64,000 nucleotides of DNA from Leptolyngbya sp. FACHB-8 (lineage in GTDB: Bacteria > Cyanobacteriota > Cyanobacteriia > Elainellales > Elainellaceae), in contig NZ_JACJOO010000038.1 in assembly GCF_014695575.1 (NCBI RefSeq), positions 1 through 64,000 of the forward strand, given 5' to 3'. Below are positions 26,659 to 33,628 of the stretch, one piece after another. The translations under genes and the position numbers were made by a program. Every line of letters starts with the position of its first letter. Positions within the stretch are counted from its first letter, which is position 1. The notes beneath the pieces are model-generated. The model was given only the letters and a program-made list of their open reading frames with translations, did not search any database and had not been told where the DNA came from.

Positions 26659-26847
26659 ATGGAAAACACGGCTGAATATATCTGCGCTTATTGTGGCGAG
26701 CCCAACCTGACTTTTGTGGACTGGAGTGCCGGAAGCCAGCAATCTTATGTGGAGGACTGTCAGGTGTGCTGTCGTCCTAACATTCTCTATATCCGCTTTG
26801 ATGAAGATACCCTGGAAGTAGAAATCGACACGGAGTACGAGGGGTAG
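26659..26847 (+). CDS. CPXCG-motif cysteine-rich protein
   Basis: A 62-aa zinc-ribbon-like protein with paired cysteines CAYCG (9-13) and CQVCC (36-40), acidic overall, cytoplasmic. The family is small and widespread, with unknown role. ATG at 26659 gives the usual N-terminus MENTAEYICAYCGE. It begins a tight cluster with the 53-aa membrane protein (3 bases later) and the DUF4336 gene. Confidence 0.85.
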   Translation: MENTAEYICAYCGEPNLTFVDWSAGSQQSYVEDCQVCCRPNILYIRFDEDTLEVEIDTEYEG

Positions 26848-26850
26848 GCC

Positions 26851-27012
26851 ATGTCTGTTCTGCTAAGTTGTGTGTTGTTAGTCGCCACGATTTTAATGTT
26901 TCGCCTGCTGGTGGTGTGGCCTGCGACGTTCCTTTCCTGGCTACACATTCCCCTCTGGCTGACATTAGGTATTGTGGGCGGTATCCTGGCCTGGTGTATT
27001 GCAGATGACTGA
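26851..27012 (+). CDS. 53-aa two-span membrane protein
   Basis: Starts ATG at 26851, 3 bases after the CPXCG stop, and ends at TGA 27010-27012. It overlaps the next gene's ATG (27005) by eight bases, which indicates translational coupling. The product has two hydrophobic helices (about 2-22 and 31-48), a WPATFLSWLH connecting loop and an acidic ADD end. No family recognised. Supported by its position inside a compact three-gene unit rather than by similarity. Confidence 0.6.
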   Translation: MSVLLSCVLLVATILMFRLLVVWPATFLSWLHIPLWLTLGIVGGILAWCIADD

Positions 27013-28180
27013 TCAAAGAGATTGGGAGTGGCGTTTCTGGCCCCTATTACCCCTCTACCCCTACGGTAGACGTCGAACTCTCCGTACCGAAATATTGCCA
27101 GATCGTATCTGGACGTTTGACCAGATGCACGGCATCCTTTACGCCGTGGTGCCCATCCGCATGACGGTGATACGGCTCGATTCCGGTGGGCTATTTGTTT
27201 ATGCGCCTGTTGCGCCCACTCGGGAGTGTATTCGTCTGGTACAGGAGCTGGTGGCACAGTACGGCGAAGTCAAATACATTCTGTTGCCGACTAGTTCTGG
27301 ACTGGAACACAAAATATTTGTGGGGCCGTTCGCCCGTTACTTCCCGCAGGCTCAAGTATTTGTTGCACCCAGACAGTGGAGCTTTCCCTTTAACCTGCCC
27401 CTGAGTTGGTTAGGGTTTCCGGCCCAGCGAACGCAAGAATTACCAACGGACAGCTCTCTGGCTCCCTTTGGGCGAGAAATCGACTATGCCGTGTTAGAAC
27501 TCGATTTGGGTCGGGGCGCGTTTGTGGAGGTGGCCGTATTCCACCGTCCTTCTCATACGTTACTAGTAACGGATACGGTGCTGTCGGTACCCGAAGAACC
27601 ACCGGCGATCGCCCAACTGGATCCCTACCCGCTCCTCTTCCACTCCCGAGACACTGCTTTGGAGCCGATGGAAGATACAGAGGCAAATCGGCGCAAGGGT
27701 TGGCAGCGCATTTCCCTATTTGCCATTTACTTTGGCCCCAGTCGCCTCGAAATTGTGGGGTTAGGGCAGGCATTACGGGAGGCATGGAAGGCGGGCGATC
27801 GCTCCCGCAAAGCCTACTTTGGCTTCTATCCGTTCCGGTGGCGGCCCGACTGGCCGCAATCCTTTGAGGGGTTGCGAGCGGGTGGGCGGCCGTTCGTTGC
27901 GCCTATTTTGCAAACGCTAATTTTTCCGCAAGCGCCTAAGCTGGTGCACGAGTGGGTGCAACGGGTGGCGGGTTGGTCGTTTGAGCGGATTATTGCGGCT
28001 CATTTTGATGCACCCATTCATGCAACACCGCAGCAGTTCCGACAGGCCTTTGCCTTTCTGGAGCCCAATGCACTTGCTCAGACTCAGCATTCATTGCCGG
28101 AGGATGACTTGCAATATGTGAAGGCGATCGAGGCAACGTTGCTAAGATTGGGGGTTGCGACAGCCCCCAGAAATCCTTGA
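27005..28180 (+). CDS. DUF4336 domain-containing protein
   Basis: A 391-aa protein of the DUF4336 family, found in cyanobacteria and plants and distantly like metallo-beta-lactamases. It keeps LLPTSSGLEHKIFVGPFARY (about 90-109), APRQWSFPFNLPLSW and the late HFDAPI motif. No signal peptide; the reaction is unknown. The start at 27005 (MTDQRDWEWRFWPLLPLYP) matches the usual N-terminus and is coupled to the preceding 53-aa ORF. Contains several HIP1 sites. A family A palindrome follows. Confidence 0.9.
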   Translation: MTDQRDWEWRFWPLLPLYPYGRRRTLRTEILPDRIWTFDQMHGILYAVVPIRMTVIRLDSGGLFVYAPVAPTRECIRLVQELVAQYGEVKYILLPTSSGLEHKIFVGPFARYFPQAQVFVAPRQWSFPFNLPLSWLGFPAQRTQELPTDSSLAPFGREIDYAVLELDLGRGAFVEVAVFHRPSHTLLVTDTVLSVPEEPPAIAQLDPYPLLFHSRDTALEPMEDTEANRRKGWQRISLFAIYFGPSRLEIVGLGQALREAWKAGDRSRKAYFGFYPFRWRPDWPQSFEGLRAGGRPFVAPILQTLIFPQAPKLVHEWVQRVAGWSFERIIAAHFDAPIHATPQQFRQAFAFLEPNALAQTQHSLPEDDLQYVKAIEATLLRLGVATAPRNP

Positions 28181-28224
28181 AGGAAAGAGTGGGGTGCTAA
28201 CACCTCGCTCTTTCAGTATTGATT

Positions 28225-28348
28225 AACCTGAGTTCGGGTTAAGGGCGTTTTCGAGTGCCGCGCAACGCGCGGCACTCGAAAACGCTCATTTTGGCGTGCG
28301 CAAAGCGCACGCCAAAATGAGCACTTCAGCTTATCCCGCACTGAGGTT
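28225..28348. repeat. Family A element, 124 bp, copy 2
   Basis: Begins AACCTGAGTTCGGGTTAAGG and ends TTATCCCGCACTGAGGTT. The first hairpin has arms on either side of GCGCAACGCGC; the second has CATTTTGGCGTGCGC and its exact complement with an AAA loop. It fills the gap between the convergent DUF4336 and ABC genes and probably separates their transcripts. Confidence 0.92.
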
Positions 28349-28364
28349 GATTAATTGGCATTAA

Positions 28365-30290
28365 TTAACTGGCATCGCGTTGTAATTGTTGCTGACGAAT
28401 TGCATCAATGCTGCCGGTGGGAATGGCGGCGATGAGCTTTTGGGTATAAGCGGCCTCAGGATGACGATACACCTGGTCAGCCGGGCCGATTTCTTCGACC
28501 CGGCCTCGGTTCATGACCATAATGCGATCGCTCATAAATTTCACTACACTCAAATCGTGGGAAATAAAGATATAGGTGAGTTTGAACTCATCCTGTAAGG
28601 CTTTTAGCAGGTTTAGAACCTGGGCCTGTACCGACACATCCAGGGCTGAAACGGATTCATCGCAAATGATGAATTTAGGGTTAAGGGCAAGGGCACGGGC
28701 AATACAGATGCGCTGTCGCTGACCACCGGAGAACTCATGGGGGAAGCGATCGCCCCAGGCCGGGTTCAGCCCGACTCGCTCTAGCAGGTAGGCGACACGT
28801 TCCTCTAGATTTCGTTTACTGCGCGCTACCTTGTGAATTTTCAGAGGTTCCATGACCGCAGCTTTAATGCTCATGCGCGGGTCGAGGGAACTGAAGGGAT
28901 CCTGAAAGATAATCTGCATGTCCCGGCGAATCTGGCGCAGTTGCTGCGATGAAGCCTTGGTGATGTCGCGACCTTCAAACTCGATGCTGCCACCCATGGA
29001 TGGAATGAGTCGCAATAGCGTCCGCGATAGAGTTGATTTACCGCATCCAGATTCACCCACTAACCCTAAGGTTTCGCCGGGGTAAACCTCAAAAGACACC
29101 CCATTCACTGCCATAAAGTATTGCTGGGTACGTCCCAACACGCCACGAATGGGAAAACCGACTTGCAGATCTTTGACGTTGACAAGCGGCGTCTGGGTTT
29201 GGAGTTGGGTGAGGCGATCGCGCACCTCTCCATCCTCTACTTCAGCAAAAATCCGTAACGCCTGACTGGCATCCTGGGGCTTCTCGCGAATGATGATTTG
29301 TCCGTCTACTCCGGTCTCAACCTCCATGAAATCAGACACGGTGGGTAGGTAGCGCAACCGCCGATCGGGTTGGGGACGGCAGGTGAGCAAGCCTCGCGTG
29401 TAGGGATGCTTGGGGTTGGAAAAGATCTCGAGTACCGGGCCAAATTCCACAATTTTGCCGCGATACATGACCGCTACCACATCGGCAATTTCTGCCACGA
29501 TGCCCAAATCGTGGGTGATGAACATGATGGACATATCCCGCTTGGCCCGCAACTCTCGCAGTAAGTCGAGAATGGTGGCCTGGACGGTGACATCCAGAGC
29601 GGTAGTGGGTTCGTCGGCAATAAGAATGCTGGGGTCGCAGGCGATCGCCATGGCAATCATCACCCGCTGAATTTGCCCGCCAGATAGCTCGTGGGGGTAG
29701 CGTTTGAGGATGGCTTGCTTGCGCTCGTTGACGGCAAGCATGAGGTCGCGATCGCTCATTTTCGCGCCGGAATCTGCACTGATGGGCCGGCTCGAATACC
29801 AGTCCTGCCGCACCTGCTCTTCCAAGTCTTCATCGCTGGGCAGCAGCTTTACCTCTTGCAGCAGATTAATGGCCTGACGGCGTGCTTCTGGCTCCGGCAT
29901 ATCCGGGTTGTGGAACCGCAGCGCTTCCACTAACTGAAAGCCACAGGTATAAACAGGGTTCAGGGAGCTCATGGGTTCCTGGAAAATCATGGAGATTTCC
30001 CCGCCCCGATACTGCCGTAACTGCTCTTGAGATAGCGCCACCAAATTTACAGGCTCCCGCCCTTCTGGCCGAAACCAAATCTCTCCGCCAGCAATGCGTC
30101 CGGGAGGATTGGGCACTAACCCCATCACGGATAAAGCTGTCACCGATTTTCCTGAACCTGACTCTCCCACAATCCCCAGGGTTTGCCCTCGCTGGAGCTG
30201 AAAGGAGATGCCGTCGATAGCCCGCACTAAGCGACCATCGTTGCGAAAGTGAACTTCCAGGTTGCGAACGTCGAGAACGGTATCACTCAT
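28365..30290 (-). CDS. Fused double ABC transporter ATPase (dipeptide/oligopeptide type)
   Basis: A 641-aa protein with two complete ATPase domains like DppD and DppF joined, or GsiA. Domain 1 has Walker A GESGSGKS (42-49), signature LSGGQIQRV and Walker [12 protein letters not shown]. Domain 2 begins at about 370 with [17 protein letters not shown] and [11 protein letters not shown]. Both end in the oligopeptide-binding-type C-terminal extension ([18 protein letters not shown]). It would energise uptake of a peptide, nickel or similar substrate. No permease or binding-protein gene is adjacent, so its partners must be encoded elsewhere. Confidence 0.94.
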   Translation of the reverse strand: MSDTVLDVRNLEVHFRNDGRLVRAIDGISFQLQRGQTLGIVGESGSGKSVTALSVMGLVPNPPGRIAGGEIWFRPEGREPVNLVALSQEQLRQYRGGEISMIFQEPMSSLNPVYTCGFQLVEALRFHNPDMPEPEARRQAINLLQEVKLLPSDEDLEEQVRQDWYSSRPISADSGAKMSDRDLMLAVNERKQAILKRYPHELSGGQIQRVMIAMAIACDPSILIADEPTTALDVTVQATILDLLRELRAKRDMSIMFITHDLGIVAEIADVVAVMYRGKIVEFGPVLEIFSNPKHPYTRGLLTCRPQPDRRLRYLPTVSDFMEVETGVDGQIIIREKPQDASQALRIFAEVEDGEVRDRLTQLQTQTPLVNVKDLQVGFPIRGVLGRTQQYFMAVNGVSFEVYPGETLGLVGESGCGKSTLSRTLLRLIPSMGGSIEFEGRDITKASSQQLRQIRRDMQIIFQDPFSSLDPRMSIKAAVMEPLKIHKVARSKRNLEERVAYLLERVGLNPAWGDRFPHEFSGGQRQRICIARALALNPKFIICDESVSALDVSVQAQVLNLLKALQDEFKLTYIFISHDLSVVKFMSDRIMVMNRGRVEEIGPADQVYRHPEAAYTQKLIAAIPTGSIDAIRQQQLQRDAS

Positions 30291-30431
30291 GGGAGGTAGG
30301 GCAGGAACCCGTGAAATGGAAGGAGAGATTCACAAATTCTAGCAGCCCTGGCCAAAATCCAAGGTTTGTCGGGAATCTGAATGAGATGAAACAGTTCTAT
30401 TGCCAGTACTTTACTGTGGAAATCAATCTAT

Positions 30432-30463
30432 GTTTGGTGGTGTGGGCGCTCACACCACCAAAC
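30432..30463. repeat. 13-bp hairpin
   Basis: GTTTGGTGGTGTG pairs with CACACCACCAAAC around GGCGCT, 16 bases after the ferritin-like gene end, and may terminate it. Confidence 0.7.
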
Positions 30464-30479
30464 CCGGAGACTGTTGTGA

Positions 30480-31235
30480 TTAGACCGCAACTTCGGCGGC
30501 CTCAGCCATTCCTTCAGACATTTCAGCAGGGACACCATCGGTTGCTAGAGAAGCCATTTTGCCGCCTTTCTCCATAAGATTGCGAACCATCGCCAGCAAC
30601 GCGTTCACTTTCCGAGTGCGCCACTCGTCAATCAGGTCGTTCACTTCGTTATAGGAAAGGCGACGTTCCATCGCTTCCTTTAAATAACGAGCATGGCCTG
30701 TTTCGTCTTGCGCGATGCTCAACAGTCCCTTGTTCAAGCTGCCATTCACGGCGTCACCCTCAAATACTCGGGCCATCCGTACAAAATCACGGCTGGCGTC
30801 TAGCTCCAGGATGTAGGTGCTAGCGAAGAAGACGGTCCAGTCCATGTTTTGAGGGCTCAGTTGCTCTCGGGTGTAATTGGCAAAGTAGGCATCGAAAAAG
30901 GGACTGCGGCGATCGCTAGAATTCTCGTCGGTCTGTTCAGGCATTTTGGAGAAATCGATCGCCTGCTTATTCAGTTGCTTCAGAGCCTGGGCGAAGATTT
31001 GACCGTGGCGGCGTTCGTCCTGGGCGTGTTTTGTGAGTCGTTCAGAGAGCCAGCGATCGCCCTCTCGCTCAGCCCGCTCGGCCAATGCTTCCAGGAAAGG
31101 AACGGAGCCGGATTCTGCTAACTGAAAGCCCGCAAGCATGGTGGGCCGGGTTGGTAAGTGCCGCAGATTATACGCAGTAATGTAAGCGGATGCACCCGAA
31201 CCCACCAAATGAAGCAATTGCGTCAGAAAGTTCAT
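30480..31235 (-). CDS. Ferritin-like di-iron protein
   Basis: A 251-aa all-helical protein. Candidate iron ligands are Glu in LAESGSV, the DERRH motif (about 73-77), a Glu in ILELDASRDF and the DETGHARY motif (about 177-184). This is the E..DExxH..E..DExxH scheme of ferritin-like oxidases and hydroxylases. Annotated broadly as ferritin-like in cyanobacteria; whether it stores iron or oxidises a substrate (MiaE- or rubrerythrin-like) is unknown. No signal peptide. Its upstream neighbour is an iron/2-oxoglutarate oxygenase on the same strand, 129 bases away. Confidence 0.82.
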   Translation of the reverse strand: MNFLTQLLHLVGSGASAYITAYNLRHLPTRPTMLAGFQLAESGSVPFLEALAERAEREGDRWLSERLTKHAQDERRHGQIFAQALKQLNKQAIDFSKMPEQTDENSSDRRSPFFDAYFANYTREQLSPQNMDWTVFFASTYILELDASRDFVRMARVFEGDAVNGSLNKGLLSIAQDETGHARYLKEAMERRLSYNEVNDLIDEWRTRKVNALLAMVRNLMEKGGKMASLATDGVPAEMSEGMAEAAEVAV

Positions 31236-31363
31236 GGGAGATTCTGCTGTAGGGAGTCACGGTGATTCTAAACGATTTCAACAAAGAAGGCAGAGAGCAG
31301 TAAGCAGAAGGGAATACCCCATCCACTCATACTCACCCTTCTGCCCTCTGTCTCCGGCCTGCC

Positions 31364-32377
31364 TCAATTAAAAGCAGTACGGATGATGCGATCACCTTTC
31401 CGGTCAACAGCGGATAATCCCAGGTCGCGCACGACGAAGGAGCGTTGGAGCCAGCGATCGAAGCCGTCGTAGCGGGGGACGAAGGAGGAGCGCCCATGAG
31501 CTGTGCGGCGATTGTCGATGCAGAGGAGGTCGCCGACGCCGAGTTTGACGCCCCGGTAGACGGAGGCGATCGCGGCTTTTAATGCCTCTAAGGCTTCCTG
31601 AGCTTCGGGGGTCATGGCTTCCATCAGGTCTTCATCGTAGTTGAGGAAGGGGTCGTTGCGATTACCGTAGAGGACGGGAAGCACTTTGCCGTTGGTTTTG
31701 TCGCTTTGGATGTTGCCAAAGGAATAATCCACACCCGTGCGGTAAAGGGGTTGGAAGAGCAAATCTTTGTGGGTGTCAGATAGCAGCGGCAGGGCGTGAG
31801 TGATGCTGGCGTAGGTTGTTTCGGCAAGGCGATCGTGATCGGGGCGGAGGCAGAAGAGGAGCAGGAATTCAGGAGGGTAGGGGTGGAAGACGGTTTCGCG
31901 GTGGAATTGCAGACGGATTTGAGAACCGCTGGAGGCCTGAACACGTTCATTACCCTGAACGGGCACGAGGTTCTGGAAGAGGTCGCCGTTTTTCTCCTGG
32001 ATGTAGGAGACAAGGTGGCCCAGGCGACTGCCAATCATGGAAAGACAGCGTTCGCTGACGTAGGTGGTTTTGCTGGCAGAGCGCAGGCCATCAGAGGGGG
32101 TGGGGGTGCGATAGAGGCCGGGGTCAATGGGGAGGCCGCGAATCAGTAGAATTCCTTCAGGGTTGGAGCGAACTTGGAATTCTAATAGCATCCGGCGGAC
32201 GAAGCGGGGCATTTCGTCGGCACGCATTTCACAATCTAATAAAAATTCTTCGGTGTCTTTGTAAGGGTTGGGGCCGGGTGCGAGGAACAGGTTCATGGTA
32301 GTTTCATCGAAGCTGCTGCAATCGATGATTTGCACATCAGGGGTGACGGAGGTGGGTGATGCGATCGCCTGCTGCAT
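31364..32377 (-). CDS. Fe(II)/2-oxoglutarate oxygenase, clavaminate synthase/arginine hydroxylase type
   Basis: A 337-aa TauD/TfdA-superfamily protein. The metal triad is read as His159 and Glu161 in FHRETVFHPY and His294 in RRTAHGRSSF. The His-x-Glu variant (rather than His-x-Asp) is characteristic of clavaminate synthase, VioC and AsnO, which hydroxylate amino acids. The PRYDGFDRWLQRSFV end also fits that group and contains the 2-oxoglutarate-binding arginine. So hydroxylation of a free or carrier-bound amino acid such as arginine is likely, substrate unknown. No NRPS or siderophore genes adjacent. The gene is HIP1-bearing and not obviously foreign. Confidence 0.82.
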   Translation of the reverse strand: MQQAIASPTSVTPDVQIIDCSSFDETTMNLFLAPGPNPYKDTEEFLLDCEMRADEMPRFVRRMLLEFQVRSNPEGILLIRGLPIDPGLYRTPTPSDGLRSASKTTYVSERCLSMIGSRLGHLVSYIQEKNGDLFQNLVPVQGNERVQASSGSQIRLQFHRETVFHPYPPEFLLLFCLRPDHDRLAETTYASITHALPLLSDTHKDLLFQPLYRTGVDYSFGNIQSDKTNGKVLPVLYGNRNDPFLNYDEDLMEAMTPEAQEALEALKAAIASVYRGVKLGVGDLLCIDNRRTAHGRSSFVPRYDGFDRWLQRSFVVRDLGLSAVDRKGDRIIRTAFN

Positions 32378-32530
32378 AGGGTTTCCCTCAACGGTTTAAG
32401 CGCTAATTTAATGGATTTATCGCCTGCAGATTGTATATTTTGACCTGTTAGCGATAGAAGCCTTCATCGTAGCTGTTTAATTCTTGGATTTTGGGTAACT
32501 TTGCTAATTGTTTGTAATATCATGTCGGTT

Positions 32531-32595
32531 TAAATGCTGATGATAAAAAGTGGTGCAGTGCTTCACGCTGCACCACTTTTTATCATCAGTATTTA
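32531..32595. repeat. Family D palindrome, copy 1
   Basis: TAAATGCTGATGATAAAAAG.. (32531-32558) pairs with 32568-32595 nearly perfectly over 28 bp. A related copy is at 41017-41083. First of three structures in the 32378-32971 gap between divergent genes. Confidence 0.88.
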
Positions 32596-32698
32596 GCCTT
32601 ACTACTTAAGCCTAAGGCCCAAAAGGCGGGATCTTCTGTTTTGCGGGCTGCACAACCGTTTGGGTCTTATGTTCATCACAATGCTCTACGAATAACCC

Positions 32699-32775
32699 TT
32701 TCCGAACTGTGAGACACGAGAGATCTATGTGGGGCACTGTCCCGTATTTATCTCTCATACCTCACCAGTTCGAAC
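32699..32775. repeat. Family F hairpin, copy 2
   Basis: An outer TTCCGAACTG..CCAGTTCGA inverted repeat encloses CACGAGAGATCTATGTGG.. paired with ..CCGTATTTATCTCTCATAC. It matches the consensus seen at 50225-50270 and 60616-60663. Confidence 0.6.
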
Positions 32776-32779
32776 GGTG

Positions 32780-32876
32780 CTATATAGCGGTATGTAAGTT
32801 TAAGTACAGCAACGGTGGTGTGGGGCACGAAGTGCCCCACACCACCGTACTTAATCAACATACACAGCGCTATATG
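32780..32876. repeat. Family G element, copy 1
   Basis: ATATAGCGGTATGTAAGTTT and ACATACACAGCGCTATAT form long imperfect terminal inverted repeats. Between AAGTAC and GTACTTAATCAA lies a 16-bp perfect hairpin (32813-32828 with 32832-32847, GAA loop). The same ends frame a family A element at 38092-38260. Confidence 0.85.
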
Positions 32877-32971
32877 TCTTTCGGCAGAAGAATTTGTATT
32901 CGGGTTTAGAACAAATCTGAGTCAAAATAGGAGAAATATGGGCTTTGGCTTTGTTGTGGTGTTTAGATCTC

Positions 32972-33388
32972 ATGCTGAAAATATCAAATACAGTGAGTAT
33001 TCCAGACAATGAGATTGAGATGAGTGCGGTGCGTTCGCAGGGGGCGGGCGGGCAAAATGTAAATAAGGTTGCAACTGCCATTCATTTACGATTTGATATT
33101 CCGGCTTCGTCGTTGCCAGAGCGCTATAAAGAGCGTTTGTTAAGCCGTAGTGATCAGCGCATTACGAAGGATGGCGTAATTGTGATTAAGGCGCAGGAAT
33201 ATCGCAGCCAGGAACAGAATCGAGAGGATGCGCTACAACGCCTACAGGAGCTTATTCGCAGTGCGGTGACGGTGCCGAAGCCACGTAAACCGAGTAAGCC
33301 GACTGCTAGTTCTAAGCGAAAACGATTGGATAGCAAAACTCGGCGATCGCAGGTCAAGTCCCTGCGAGGTAAAGTCATCGAGGAATAG
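32972..33388 (+). CDS. arfB: Alternative ribosome-rescue factor ArfB (YaeJ)
   Basis: A 138-aa peptidyl-tRNA hydrolase that releases nascent chains from ribosomes stalled on non-stop mRNA, a back-up to tmRNA. The catalytic GGQ is at 26-28 within [12 protein letters not shown]. The C-terminal tail (about 104-138: [15 protein letters not shown] and onward) is strongly basic, as required to enter the empty mRNA channel. Start at the ATG at 32972 gives [16 protein letters not shown], the usual N-terminus; the frame extends nine codons upstream. It lies before polA but a family B palindrome separates them. Confidence 0.93.
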   Translation: MLKISNTVSIPDNEIEMSAVRSQGAGGQNVNKVATAIHLRFDIPASSLPERYKERLLSRSDQRITKDGVIVIKAQEYRSQEQNREDALQRLQELIRSAVTVPKPRKPSKPTASSKRKRLDSKTRRSQVKSLRGKVIEE

Positions 33389-33414
33389 GTTTTCTTGGCT
33401 GCTGTTTTTGAATT

Positions 33415-33525
33415 GAGTCCTGAAAATAGCCCGCCGAAGGTGGGCTATTTTCAGGACTCAAAGCCGAGAGTTTGCGCCCGGCGGGCGCAAACTCTCGGCT
33501 TTGAAGCCTATAACGAGAATTGCTG
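33415..33525. repeat. Double palindrome, family B copy
   Basis: First hairpin: 18-bp stem 33415-33432 with 33442-33459. Second: 22-bp stem 33458-33479 with 33483-33504, sharing TC with the first. It is followed by CGAGAATTGCTG, as at 101-112. It starts 26 bases after arfB and may terminate it. Confidence 0.9.
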
Positions 33526-33628
33526 GTGCCCCGGCCCTGCTTCTGCCAACATCCCCTTTCCTGGTATAAGCTACATGGGTTAGGCCCATTCACTCGCCCA
33601 CTCGTCCACCCATCCACTCAACGTCCTC

